A DNA stretch of 64,000 nucleotides, taken from NCBI RefSeq assembly GCF_003208655.1, contig NZ_QKLU01000011.1, positions 124,001 to 188,000 of the forward strand, written 5' to 3'. This document shows, piece after piece, positions 54,027 to 62,980 of this stretch (positions are counted from its first letter, which is position 1; every line of letters starts with the position of its first letter). The notes under the pieces are model-generated. The model ran no database searches, was not told the DNA's origin, and saw nothing but the letters and a program-made list of their open reading frames with translations. The translations under genes were made by a program, and so were the position numbers. The stretch is from Pedobacter nutrimenti. GTDB lineage: Bacteria; Bacteroidota; Bacteroidia; Sphingobacteriales; Sphingobacteriaceae.

Positions 54027-54716
54027 ATGAAATTTGCCTATTCAGTTAAACAAAAAATGACCATCGCCCTATTGCTTTTTTGTATTATGGGCTGTTCCAT
54101 TTTGATCAGGGTCCTTGAAGATAAAAGCATAAAAAAAATGAATAATGCTTTTTTATCGATGTACAAGGACCGGCTGATTCCGGCAACAGACCTCTTTTTT
54201 TTGGCAGAAAACATCTATGAAAAACGTTTCCTGCTGGAAGAAACCTTAAATCAGCCGGGGCTCGATAAAGCCAGGATCAGTCAGACGAGCAACCGTCTGG
54301 AAAACCATGACAGAAATATAGACTCCCTGATCCGAAAATACGAACAGACCCTGCTGGTTAAACCCGAAAAAAAATACCTGACAGATTTGAAATCCAAGCT
54401 GCAGGCCCACAGGCTTATTGAACAGAACATTTTGGTGATGAGCAGCAAGCATTCTGCCCAGGAAGGAAAGAAAATGTTTGAAACCCTTGGAAAGACATCT
54501 TTTCAGACTGCTACACAAAAATTATCAGAACTGACCAGGATCCAGACTGAGGTCGGGGAAGAGCTGATTGGAAATTCTAAATTTATGGTTTCCGGGAGCC
54601 AGATTTATTCTGCATTGCAGGTGGCTTTGGCCATCGTCATTGGAATTCTGATCGTTGGAATTGTTTTTACCTCCAATGTGGTTAAAATCCAGAACGATAA
54701 ATTTAACCTGAATTAA
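54027..54716 (+). CDS. Membrane sensor-type protein with 4-helix-bundle (4HB_MCP) domain
   Basis: 229 residues with two hydrophobic segments (about 12-30 and 192-216) that flank a helical periplasmic region (about 35-190), the layout of the four-helix-bundle sensing domain of chemoreceptors. No HAMP, MCP signalling or kinase domain follows; the protein ends 13 residues after the second helix, at KIQNDKFNLN. Perhaps an adaptor or a lone sensor. It converges with the histidine kinase gene (13-base gap), which suggests that the two form a pair. Confidence 0.7.
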   Translation: MKFAYSVKQKMTIALLLFCIMGCSILIRVLEDKSIKKMNNAFLSMYKDRLIPATDLFFLAENIYEKRFLLEETLNQPGLDKARISQTSNRLENHDRNIDSLIRKYEQTLLVKPEKKYLTDLKSKLQAHRLIEQNILVMSSKHSAQEGKKMFETLGKTSFQTATQKLSELTRIQTEVGEELIGNSKFMVSGSQIYSALQVALAIVIGILIVGIVFTSNVVKIQNDKFNLN

Positions 54717-54729
54717 ATCTGACAGAAAT

Positions 54730-56064
54730 TTAGTGATAGGGTGGAAGCTCAATGATGAAGCAGCTGCCTTTATTTTCTTGACTAATGACCGAAATGCTGC
54801 CCCGGTGTTGTTCTATAATGTTTTTACAGATGTGAAGCCCCAGGCCTATAGATTTTTCACCCTTTAAGCCAGGCCTGCCAGCTTTTGAAAACTGATCAAA
54901 CAACTGGTCTTTAAGCGCTGAGGGCACACCTATGCCGTAGTCTTTGATTTTAATCAGTGCCAGGTGGTCTTTACCAGGTTCAACAGAAACCTCTATCGGT
55001 TGGTCTGGTCCTGAAAATTTAATTGCATTGCCGACAAGATTGTCTATAACCCTGAGAAATTTGGATCTGTTTACCAGAACCAGAAGATCATGGTCCCAGC
55101 TGTGAAAATTAATGATCCTTTCACCGGCCAGATTGAGTGTCCAGTTGCTGCAAATGTCGGCAATGAATTCTGTTAAATTCGTTTTTTGGGTAACAATTGA
55201 GGTGTCTTTGTTGCTGGCTTCAATGACTTCCAACAGGTCATAAATAATCGTTTTTGCTTGTCTGGCAGAGTTGAGCACCATGGTGACCTCTGTTTTGACG
55301 GTATCCTGGATGTGGTCTTCCATAAGCATCATGGTACTCAGGGCCTCAATATTATTCAAGGGATTTCTAAGGTCATGGGCAACAAAACCGAGAATTTCAC
55401 TTTTTTGGTGGTTTAATCTTTCTACCTCCCGGTTTTTTTCTTCTAATTCTTTCAACTGAAGAAAATGCTGTGATTTAAAGTAATAACTGTAGCGGGAGAA
55501 AGAGAACAATACAAAAGCAAGCACGACGGAAATGATACAGCTAAACAGGTTCTGCTGTAAACCCAGGTTGGATAAATAAAGGCCGGCCGCAAATAAAAAA
55601 ATGACAAACAGGGATGCAAGCAAAATTTCCCATAATTCCAGTAAAAAGAAAATGCTGACGGCAACTACCCCCACTAAAAACATGGTTAAGGTATTTTTTG
55701 TATTGTGCAGGGAAATAATGTAACTGGTGGAATAGGTAAAAGCAATGATGAACAGCACAAAGGACAGGGTCAGTATACTTCTTGATTTAGAAGTCCATTT
55801 CTTGGATTTAAGTGCTTTTGTACTGATTAAAAAAAAGGCGAGAGAACCAAAAATTTCAATCCAGTTGATGTAACTGTATTCATGATAATTGTGAGCGGCT
55901 TTAACTTCGTCAAGAAAAAAGAAACTGCTTAGGCGGATCATGGTGGCCACCACCAGGATCAATGAACTGAGAAATTTTACTTGTTTAATATTAATGTGGC
56001 TATAAGTTCTCTTAAACTCATGAGCATATTTTTCAGGGGTTTTATACTTAAATAAATTAAACAA
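54730..56064 (-). CDS. Sensor histidine kinase (orphan)
   Basis: 444 residues. About six transmembrane helices (30-190; a 7TM-like sensor without extracellular domain) lead to a short coiled coil (200-222), the H-box FVAHDLRNPLNNIE (phosphoryl His H230), and a HATPase_c domain with N box LVGNAIKFS, G1 DYGIGVP and G2 GEKSIGLGLHI. No response regulator gene occurs nearby. The adjacent convergent gene encodes a two-helix 4HB sensor. The signal is unknown. Complete, ending in a normal stop. Confidence 0.9.
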   Translation of the reverse strand: MFNLFKYKTPEKYAHEFKRTYSHINIKQVKFLSSLILVVATMIRLSSFFFLDEVKAAHNYHEYSYINWIEIFGSLAFFLISTKALKSKKWTSKSRSILTLSFVLFIIAFTYSTSYIISLHNTKNTLTMFLVGVVAVSIFFLLELWEILLASLFVIFLFAAGLYLSNLGLQQNLFSCIISVVLAFVLFSFSRYSYYFKSQHFLQLKELEEKNREVERLNHQKSEILGFVAHDLRNPLNNIEALSTMMLMEDHIQDTVKTEVTMVLNSARQAKTIIYDLLEVIEASNKDTSIVTQKTNLTEFIADICSNWTLNLAGERIINFHSWDHDLLVLVNRSKFLRVIDNLVGNAIKFSGPDQPIEVSVEPGKDHLALIKIKDYGIGVPSALKDQLFDQFSKAGRPGLKGEKSIGLGLHICKNIIEQHRGSISVISQENKGSCFIIELPPYH

Positions 56065-56148
56065 GACAGAGGGGAGTTTAAGGAAGCAAAAATAGAGAAA
56101 GCATAAGAAGTTACAAGGAATTTCTATCTTCAGAGAAAAAATAAAAAT

Positions 56149-56622
56149 ATGACCGGGCTGATTGCAAACATCCGAAAAACGAGGGCATTTTTGTTAAATA
56201 TGGTTGATGGGCTCTCTATAGAGCAATTGAATCACATTCCTGAAGGTTTTAACAACAACATCATCTGGAACCTGGGCCATCTGATTGCAGCCCAACAGGG
56301 CTTATGTTACCTCAGGGCCGATCTTCCTCACCATGTTAGCGAAGTGTTTTTCAATACGTTTAAACCTGGTAGCAAGCCCGAAAGGTTTATAGACGGGGAA
56401 GAATTTGCACAGATGAAAAAGCTGATGTTCAGTACCCTGGACCTTTTGGAAAAAGATTACGCAGATCAGATTTTTGGAAATTATCAATGCTGGACAACCC
56501 GCTATGGGGTAGAACTGGCTAGTATAGATGATGCTTTAAATTTTGTGCTTTTTCATGAAGGCCTTCACCAGGGATATGTGATGGCTTTAAAGCGGCTGGT
56601 TTTGAGCAAAGAATTCATATAG
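56149..56622 (+). CDS. DinB-like (YfiT/DUF664 type) protein
   Basis: 157-residue four-helix-bundle protein. NNIIWNLGHLIAAQQGLCY (about 36-54) holds the first His of the three-His metal site and FHEGLHQGYVMALKRLV near the end the other two (HEGLHQGY). These DinB-family proteins bind Ni or Zn; many act as bacillithiol or mycothiol-dependent transferases. Substrate unknown here. Downstream follows a folded element at 56624-56686. Confidence 0.85.
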   Translation: MTGLIANIRKTRAFLLNMVDGLSIEQLNHIPEGFNNNIIWNLGHLIAAQQGLCYLRADLPHHVSEVFFNTFKPGSKPERFIDGEEFAQMKKLMFSTLDLLEKDYADQIFGNYQCWTTRYGVELASIDDALNFVLFHEGLHQGYVMALKRLVLSKEFI

Positions 56623-56623
56623 A

Positions 56624-56686
56624 GGTTTTGAGGAGGCATCTGCTAAGGATAAACGCTTAGCCTGTAACAGGTAAATCCTCAAAACC
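56624..56686. repeat. Branched inverted-repeat element
   Basis: Outer perfect 11-bp stem GGTTTTGAGGA (56624-56634) / TCCTCAAAACC (56676-56686) encloses two inner hairpins: GCTAAG / CTTAGC (56642-56661) and CCTG / CAGG (56661-56671). It begins 1 base after the DinB-gene stop and lacks a T-run, so it is not a standard terminator. Confidence 0.65.
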
Positions 56687-56724
56687 CTGCAATTTGTAAA
56701 ATGCTTATAATGCGTACAGACGGA

Positions 56725-56847
56725 TTATCTGACCCTGTTTTTAACAGCAGTAAGATAGATCGCTGTGATCGCAATAATCGCACAAACCGGAACTAAAGAC
56801 GCTGTTACCTGAGCATTGCTCATTATAGTACTGCAAATTGTAATCAT
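56725..56847 (-). CDS. Putative 40-residue membrane peptide
   Basis: Open frame from ATG (complement of 56845-56847) to TAA, 40 residues; a second in-frame ATG gives 32. It has one strong hydrophobic stretch (VPVCAIIAITAIYLTAV, about 19-35) and a short basic end KNRVR, as in small membrane proteins. Upstream, TGATTTTG (56881-56874, minus strand) is a near match to the -7 element. No homologue can be named. Could be chance; too short to appear in standard ORF calls. Confidence 0.45.
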   Translation of the reverse strand: MITICSTIMSNAQVTASLVPVCAIIAITAIYLTAVKNRVR

Positions 56848-57246
56848 GATGATAATTTTTCGGTGAAGGTAAGCAAAATCAGAGAAAATTTAAATGATTT
56901 GTGAAGATTGGGTCCTGATTTATGGGATTTATTTGGACGGTCGGTCCTGGAGCTGGACAGAAAAAGAAAAGGTCAATTAAAGGGGCTGAACTTCCCGGAA
57001 CACCCCCTTTTATGAGTATCGACATCCATCGAATAAGAATAATAAACAAATGTAAGTTGGGGTGAGGGACAAAAAAATGATACTAGTCACATTTTTTTTA
57101 TATGTTTTAGTGGAATCGGCGCTGTTTAGATGGATTTGAGGCATCAATCCTAATAATTTAACATATTTTAACATTCCGGAGGGCATTTTAAGTTGTGAAA
57201 AAATGGAGGTTTACATAATTTTCGCATTGAAAAAAACAGGTCCAAA

Positions 57247-58275
57247 ATGGAAGAAATAAATAACATCACCGACAGTTCTGCTCAAGGGACTGATATCCGG
57301 GCGTTGAACGAAATGATACAGAAGGAGAGTGCATTTATCGACCTCCTTTTTATGGAAATGGATAAAGTGATCGTAGGTCAACGTTATATGGTTGAACGAT
57401 TGCTCATCGGATTACTTGCAGATGGCCATATCCTGCTGGAAGGGGTTCCCGGACTTGCAAAAACGCTGGCCATCAATACCCTCTCCAAAACCATAGATGC
57501 AGGTTTCAGCCGCATTCAGTTTACACCAGACTTATTGCCTGCAGATTTGTTGGGCACCATGATTTATAATCAGAAAAAAGAAGAATTTGTGGTCCGTAAG
57601 GGACCATTGTTTTCGAACTTTATCCTTGCTGATGAAATTAACCGGGCCCCTGCAAAAGTACAGAGTGCTTTACTGGAGGCCATGCAGGAAAGACAGGTGA
57701 CCATTGGTGACCATACCTTTGAACTGCCAAAACCTTTCCTGGTACTGGCCACACAAAACCCGATTGAACAGGAAGGGACTTATCCGCTTCCTGAGGCACA
57801 GGTAGACCGGTTTATGTTAAAAGTGGTCATCGGATACCCTAAAAAAGAAGATGAGATTAAAATTATGCGTTCCAACATTTCTCCGCAGGGAATGCTTAAA
57901 CCCAAAACCGTTCTCCATCCAGACGACATTATACGGGCAAGAAAAGTAGTAAGAGAAGTGTATATGGACGAAAAAATAGAACGATACATTATCGATATCG
58001 TTTTCGCGACCCGTTACCCTGATCAGTATAAGCTTGCAGATTATAAAAACCTGATTGGCTTTGGCGCTTCTCCCAGGGCAAGTATCAATATTGCACTTGC
58101 ATCCAAAGCTTATGCTTTTATTAAAAGGAGAGGCTATGTGATCCCGGAGGATGTCAGGGCGGTATGTCATGATGTATTAAGACACCGGATCGGATTGACT
58201 TACGAGGCCGAAGCTGAAAATATCAATACAGAAGAGATCATTACCGGAATATTAAATGCGGTAGAAGTACCTTAA
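57247..58275 (+). CDS. MoxR family AAA+ ATPase
   Basis: 342 residues. Walker A GVPGLAKT (about 67-74), Walker B FILADEINRAPAKVQ, sensor region VLATQNPIEQEGTYPLPEAQ and arginine-finger RFMLKVVIGYPKKEDE identify the MoxR group, which helps fold or activate vWA-domain partners. Four bases separate it from the DUF58 gene. First gene of the Bat operon. Confidence 0.94.
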   Translation: MEEINNITDSSAQGTDIRALNEMIQKESAFIDLLFMEMDKVIVGQRYMVERLLIGLLADGHILLEGVPGLAKTLAINTLSKTIDAGFSRIQFTPDLLPADLLGTMIYNQKKEEFVVRKGPLFSNFILADEINRAPAKVQSALLEAMQERQVTIGDHTFELPKPFLVLATQNPIEQEGTYPLPEAQVDRFMLKVVIGYPKKEDEIKIMRSNISPQGMLKPKTVLHPDDIIRARKVVREVYMDEKIERYIIDIVFATRYPDQYKLADYKNLIGFGASPRASINIALASKAYAFIKRRGYVIPEDVRAVCHDVLRHRIGLTYEAEAENINTEEIITGILNAVEVP

Positions 58276-58279
58276 ATTT

Positions 58280-59155
58280 ATGGATACCAAAGATCTCTTA
58301 AAGAAAGTAAGAAAGATCGAAATTAAGACCCGTGGCTTAAGTAATCAGATCTTTTCAGGAGAATACCAGTCGGCGTTCAAAGGGCGTGGTATGGCTTTTA
58401 GTGAGGTTAGGGAATATCAGGTTGGAGATGAGATCCGGACTATTGACTGGAACGTCACTGCCCGGTTTAACCATCCCTATGTGAAGGTCTTTGATGAAGA
58501 AAGGGAAATGACCGTCATGCTGCTGGTAGACTTTAGCGGATCTAAAAATTTCGGGACCCAGAACCAGCAAAAACAAGAACTTGCAACCGAACTTTGCGCC
58601 GTTCTGGCCTTTTCAGCCATACAGAACAACGATAAAGTTGGTGTACTTTTTTTCAGTGACCGGATAGAGAAATTTATCCCTCCTAAAAAGGGGAGGAGCC
58701 ATATTTTAATGATCATCAGAGAACTGATAGAATTTAAACCTCAGCACAAGGGAACAAATGTTGCAGAGGCGCTCCGTTATTTTACGAGTGCCATAAAGAA
58801 AAGATCAACAGCTTTTCTGATCTCGGATTTTATGAGCAGTACTTTTGAAAACGAACTGAAAATTGCAAACCGAAAGCATGATCTGGTGGCACTCAGGCTG
58901 TACGATGTTCATGAAGAGGAATTTCCGGATCTGGGGCTTATCCCTGTAACAGACGAGGAAAGTGGACAAACGGCCTGGATCAATACCAGTGATAAAAAAG
59001 TTCGCCAGCACTTTAAAACTGCAGCCCTGGAAAGAAACGGAAAATTACAGGATCTGTTTCGCAGATCGGGTGTTGATTTTACTTCAATAGGTACACATCA
59101 ATCTTATATCAAACCATTAATGACTTTGTTTAAAAAACGGGAGGCCCGGAGATAA
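58280..59155 (+). CDS. DUF58 domain protein (Bat operon)
   Basis: 291 residues, cytosolic. The DUF58 block SGEYQSAFKGRGMAFSEVREYQVGDEIRTIDWNVTARFNHPYVK (positions about 27-70; the family signature GDxxRxIDWxxTAR) precedes a von Willebrand A domain with MIDAS DFSGS (LVDFSGSKNFG). Such proteins act with MoxR ATPases. ATG 4 bases after moxR stop, 5 bases before the next gene. Confidence 0.92.
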   Translation: MDTKDLLKKVRKIEIKTRGLSNQIFSGEYQSAFKGRGMAFSEVREYQVGDEIRTIDWNVTARFNHPYVKVFDEEREMTVMLLVDFSGSKNFGTQNQQKQELATELCAVLAFSAIQNNDKVGVLFFSDRIEKFIPPKKGRSHILMIIRELIEFKPQHKGTNVAEALRYFTSAIKKRSTAFLISDFMSSTFENELKIANRKHDLVALRLYDVHEEEFPDLGLIPVTDEESGQTAWINTSDKKVRQHFKTAALERNGKLQDLFRRSGVDFTSIGTHQSYIKPLMTLFKKREARR

Positions 59156-59160
59156 CAGAT

Positions 59161-60129
59161 ATGAAACCGTATTTTAATTTTAGTTTATTATTGTTTTTTG
59201 CGTTATGGACTTGCCAGGTAAAAGCACAGCAAGCACAGGTTAAGGCTCATTTGGACAAGAGTTCCATGGCCATTGGCGACCAGGTAACCTTGTCGGTGGT
59301 GGTCAGTCTTCCCCCTAAAGGGCAGGTTGCTTTTCCTTTGCTAAAGGATAGCCTGAGCTCAAAAATTTTGCTGGTCGGACAAGGAAAAACAGATACAGTT
59401 CCGGATCAGGCCCAACCAGGAAACCGGCTCATTACACAAAGGTATATCCTTACCTCTTTTGAGCCAGGACTGCAGCAGATTCCTTCATTGCAGTTGCAGA
59501 CCGGAACAGAAAAGTTGAACACAGAAGCTTTAAGTTTACAGGTGAATGGGGTAAAAGTAGATACCACCAAGGCAATTTATGATATAAAACAACCACTTAC
59601 TGTTTCCTATACCTTTATCGATTGGTTAAAAGATCACTGGGCCTGGATCCTGATCCCTGTATTGGGTATTTTGCTTGTGGCGGGTGTATGGTATTATCTG
59701 AAGAAAAGAAAAGGCAATAAAATAAAACCTGAGCTAAAAGAACCTGAAATACCTGCACATGAGCTTGCGCTGAATAAACTGTCTGCTTTAAAAGCACAAA
59801 AATTATGGCAGCAGGACAGGGCTAAAGAATATCACACGGAGTTGACGGATATTTTAAGGGAATATCTGGAAAAAAGATACCAGGTAAATGCGATGGAACA
59901 GACTTCCGAAGAAATTTTTCTGGAGCTCAGACATGTAGAAATGCCGGGACAAAGCCGGTCTATGCTTTTACAATTGTTTAAGCTGGCAGACCTGGTCAAA
60001 TTTGCCAAGGAAAAGCCATTGAGTGCTGAAAATGAAAGGAGTATGGAGAACTCCCTGAATTTTATTGTACAGACCAGGCCTGAAGGACCTTTAAACGAGC
60101 ATAAGGAAGGGAAAAAAGATCATGAATAG
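59161..60129 (+). CDS. Bat-operon membrane protein between DUF58 and BatA
   Basis: 322 residues. Signal peptide (about 1-22, ending VKAQ), a periplasmic beta-rich part (about 25-145), one transmembrane helix (about 155-180; WAWILIPVLGILLVAGVWYYL), and a cytoplasmic helical part with a DUF4381-like look (LREYLEKRYQVNAMEQTSEEI near 232-252). Its end overlaps the start of batA by 8 bases. This gene type lies at the same place in many Bacteroidota bat operons; function not established. It may connect MoxR/DUF58 in the cytosol to the Bat membrane proteins. Confidence 0.8.
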   Translation: MKPYFNFSLLLFFALWTCQVKAQQAQVKAHLDKSSMAIGDQVTLSVVVSLPPKGQVAFPLLKDSLSSKILLVGQGKTDTVPDQAQPGNRLITQRYILTSFEPGLQQIPSLQLQTGTEKLNTEALSLQVNGVKVDTTKAIYDIKQPLTVSYTFIDWLKDHWAWILIPVLGILLVAGVWYYLKKRKGNKIKPELKEPEIPAHELALNKLSALKAQKLWQQDRAKEYHTELTDILREYLEKRYQVNAMEQTSEEIFLELRHVEMPGQSRSMLLQLFKLADLVKFAKEKPLSAENERSMENSLNFIVQTRPEGPLNEHKEGKKDHE

Positions 60130-61126
60130 ATTTGGCGGAATAGAATTTGCCCATCCTGGCTTTTTCTGGTTTTTGCTGGTGGTTCCACTCGTTTTGGGCT
60201 GGTACATCTGGCGAAATCAAAAACTGCATGGAAGCTTACGTATTTCGGCAATTGGTGGCTTTTTTCCTGTTAAAAAGAATTACCTGGCTGTTTTAAGACA
60301 TTACAGTATTGTATTGCGTCTGTTGGCATTGATCAGCATCATTATTGCCATGGCCAGGCCGCAGTCTGCTTTCAGCTGGCAGAATTCGACAACAGAAGGA
60401 ATTGACATTGTGATTGCCACGGACATTTCAGGAAGTATGTTGTCTGAAGACCTTAAACCCAACCGCCTGGAGGCCGGAAAAAATATTGCCATTGATTTTA
60501 TTAAAGATCGCCCGGATGACCGGATTGGGCTGGTGGTGTTTAGTGGTGAAAGTTTTACCCAGTGTCCGCTGACCATTGACCACGATGTGCTCATTAATTT
60601 ATTTAAAGGCATTAATAACGGAATGATTGAAGACGGTACGGCCATTGGAATGGGACTGGCTACGGCGGTTAACCGTCTTAAGGAAAGTGAAGCCAAAAGC
60701 AAGGTGGTCATCCTGCTCACCGATGGCACAAACACGACGGGTTCCATACCGCCAGTTACTGCCGCTGAAATTGCAAAACAGATGAAAGTAAGGGTATATA
60801 CGGTAGGAGTCGGGACCAAAGGTTATGCGCCCTACCCAGTAAAAACCCCTTTTGGAATACAATACCAGCAAGTTCCGGTGACCATTGATGAAGCCATGCT
60901 AAGCAATATTGCCAATATTACAGGTGGTAAGTATTTCAGGGCAACCAATAACGAAAAACTTAAACAAATTTACCAGCAAATTGATCAGCTGGAGAAAGCA
61001 AAGATAGATGTGACCCAATACCATAAAAAAACAGAACGTTTCCTGCCATTGGCTTTGCTGGCTGCTTTGTTGTTGCTGCTGGAGTTTATATTAAAGAACA
61101 CTTATTTTAAAGGAGCCTTAACTTAA
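60122..61126 (+). CDS. batA: Aerotolerance protein BatA (vWA domain)
   Basis: 334 residues. Transmembrane helices at about 10-30 and 60-78 lead to a vWA domain with MIDAS DISGSM (IVIATDISGSMLSE, about 98-111) and the distal TDGTNTTGSIPP; the C-terminal helix (about 305-325) anchors again. BatA and BatB are needed for aerotolerance in Bacteroides fragilis. 4 bases before batB. Confidence 0.9.
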   Translation: MNRFGGIEFAHPGFFWFLLVVPLVLGWYIWRNQKLHGSLRISAIGGFFPVKKNYLAVLRHYSIVLRLLALISIIIAMARPQSAFSWQNSTTEGIDIVIATDISGSMLSEDLKPNRLEAGKNIAIDFIKDRPDDRIGLVVFSGESFTQCPLTIDHDVLINLFKGINNGMIEDGTAIGMGLATAVNRLKESEAKSKVVILLTDGTNTTGSIPPVTAAEIAKQMKVRVYTVGVGTKGYAPYPVKTPFGIQYQQVPVTIDEAMLSNIANITGGKYFRATNNEKLKQIYQQIDQLEKAKIDVTQYHKKTERFLPLALLAALLLLLEFILKNTYFKGALT

Positions 61127-61130
61127 TCCT

Positions 61131-62168
61131 ATGTTACGTTTTGCACATATAGAGTTTTTATGGGGCCTGTTGCTCATTCCGGTGTTCCTGCTGGTTTTTT
61201 TGATCCTGCGTTACTGGAAAAAGAAAGCCCTGCGCAGGCTTGGGGACAAAGAGACCGTGGCCAGGATTATCCCTGAAGTATCCTTTTCCAGACCGGCTGT
61301 AAAATTTGCTTTTTTTAGTCTGGCCTTTGCTTCCCTGACCATTGCCCTTGCAGACCCTCAGGTGGGAACAAAAATAGAAGAAGCCAAAAGGAGCGGCTCA
61401 GACCTGATGATCCTGCTGGACGTTTCCAACAGTATGCTTGCCGCGGACCTGGCGCCCAACCGTCTGGAAAATGCGAAAAGAGCGGTTTCACAATTAATTG
61501 ATAACCTGCATAACGACAGGATAGGGATTGTTATTTTTGCAGGAGAAGCCTATATGCAGCTTCCGGTGACCACAGACCACTCGGCTGCGAAACTTTTTCT
61601 GGACAACATCAACACCAATATTGTTCCTACACAGGGAACAGCTATAGGGGCAGCCATAGATATGGGAATAAAGTCCTTTGACCTGGTTAACGGAACCAGC
61701 AAGGCCATGATCCTGATGACAGATGGAGAAAATCACGAAGACGATGCGGTAAGAGCAGCCGGGGTCGCCAGTAAAAAAGGCATTACCATTCATGTCGTTG
61801 GTTTGGGTTCTGCCGAAGGTGCACCGGTGCCCATCTATAAAAACGGGGCACAGGCTGGTTTTCATACCGATGAACAGGGGCATACCGTGGTCAGTAAATT
61901 AAATGAAGAAATGTGTAAGGAAGTAGCAAAGGCTGGTAACGGTGTCTATGTGAGGGCTTCCAATGCAAACAGCGGATTGGGTTTAATTATGGACCAGATA
62001 GAAAAAATGCAAAAAAAGACCTATGACAGCAAATCTTTTAAGAATTATGAAGACCGTTTTCAGTTTTTTCTGGGGCTTGCTTTTATTTTTTTAATCATAG
62101 AGTTTTTTATTTCCAGCAGGAAAAATGTAAAATTAAGCGGGCTGAAATTGTTTGAAGTAAAAAAGTAA
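61131..62168 (+). CDS. batB: Aerotolerance protein BatB (vWA domain)
   Basis: 345 residues with the same layout as BatA: two N-terminal helices, vWA with MIDAS DVSNSM (ILLDVSNSMLAADL), LMTDGENHEDDA, and a last helix (about 315-330). The two vWA proteins are probably partners. The final TAA overlaps the batC ATG by 1 base (TAATG). Confidence 0.9.
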   Translation: MLRFAHIEFLWGLLLIPVFLLVFLILRYWKKKALRRLGDKETVARIIPEVSFSRPAVKFAFFSLAFASLTIALADPQVGTKIEEAKRSGSDLMILLDVSNSMLAADLAPNRLENAKRAVSQLIDNLHNDRIGIVIFAGEAYMQLPVTTDHSAAKLFLDNINTNIVPTQGTAIGAAIDMGIKSFDLVNGTSKAMILMTDGENHEDDAVRAAGVASKKGITIHVVGLGSAEGAPVPIYKNGAQAGFHTDEQGHTVVSKLNEEMCKEVAKAGNGVYVRASNANSGLGLIMDQIEKMQKKTYDSKSFKNYEDRFQFFLGLAFIFLIIEFFISSRKNVKLSGLKLFEVKK

Positions 62169-62962
62169 TGAAGAGGTTAATTATTATTCTGTGTGTTGTT
62201 TTACAAGGAAACCTATTGTTGGCCCAGCAGGAAAAACGGGATATTCATCAGGGAAATCAGTTGTACCAGCAGCAGAAATATGCAGAAGCAGAAGCCAGTT
62301 ATCTTAAATCGGTGGAAAAATCAAAGCAATCAATCAAAGGGAATTTTAACCTTGGAGATGCTTTTTATAAACAAAAGAAATTTGATAAAGCTGCAACACA
62401 GTTCAATGGAATTGCTTCTTCTGCGCCGACCGCTTCGTTGAAAGCCCAGGCTTATCATAATCTTGGCAATACCCTGATGCAATCAAAAAAATGGGAAGAA
62501 AGTGTAGAGGCCTATAAAAAATCTTTACTTCTTAATCCAAAAGATGATCAGACCAGATACAACCTGGCTTATGCTATGGAAAAGCTGAAACAACAGCAAA
62601 GCCAGGATAAGAAGGATCAGAAAAATAAAGATGGTCAGAATAAGGACCAGAAGAAAGACCAAAAAAATAAAGATCAGAAAAACCAGGATAAAAAGGACCA
62701 GAAAAAAGACGATAAGGAAAAACAGGATAAGGACAAAAATAAAGATCAGCAGAATAAAGACCAGAATAAGCAGGATCAGAACAAACAGGACCAGGATAAG
62801 AAAGATCAGCAGAAAGATCAGAAACCCCAGCCCGATAAATTGTCAAAAGAAGATGCTCAGCGGATGCTGGAAGCCCTGAACAATCAGGAGAAAAGCACCC
62901 AGGATAAGTTAAAAAATAAAAAGGCCAAAGGCGTAAAAGGACGCATTGTTAAAGACTGGTAA
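62168..62962 (+). CDS. batC: Bat-operon TPR protein BatC with charged low-complexity tail
   Basis: 264 residues. Signal-like N-terminus (about 1-20, ending LLAQ), then tetratricopeptide repeats (about 22-135; GNFNLGDAFYKQKKFDKAATQF and NLGNTLMQSKKWEESVEAYK), then a striking segment rich in K, D and Q (about 145-228) made of KDQ/NKDQ units, and a short C-terminal stretch PDKLSKEDAQRMLEAL. TPR proteins scaffold complexes. Start overlaps batB stop; batD follows 18 bases on. Confidence 0.88.
   Translation: MKRLIIILCVVLQGNLLLAQQEKRDIHQGNQLYQQQKYAEAEASYLKSVEKSKQSIKGNFNLGDAFYKQKKFDKAATQFNGIASSAPTASLKAQAYHNLGNTLMQSKKWEESVEAYKKSLLLNPKDDQTRYNLAYAMEKLKQQQSQDKKDQKNKDGQNKDQKKDQKNKDQKNQDKKDQKKDDKEKQDKDKNKDQQNKDQNKQDQNKQDQDKKDQQKDQKPQPDKLSKEDAQRMLEALNNQEKSTQDKLKNKKAKGVKGRIVKDW
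62590..62826 (+). repeat. Low-complexity K/D/Q codon tract within batC
   Basis: Stretch of CAG, AAA/AAG, GAT/GAC and AAT codons in loose repeats (AAAGACCAG-like units), encoding the charged BatC tail. Units vary in order, so it may change length by slippage. Confidence 0.75.
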
Positions 62963-62980
62963 AGCATTGTGGATTTAAAA

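Larger units (their letters stand above)
56623..57246. other. Intergenic region between DinB-type gene and moxR operon
   Basis: About 620 bases. It holds a branched hairpin element (56624-56686), a 40-codon frame on the minus strand (56725-56847), a G/C-stem hairpin AAAGGGG / CCCCTTT (56979-57010), and the moxR promoter region (TTG at 57193; TAATTTTC at 57216). Nothing else recognised. Confidence 0.6.
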
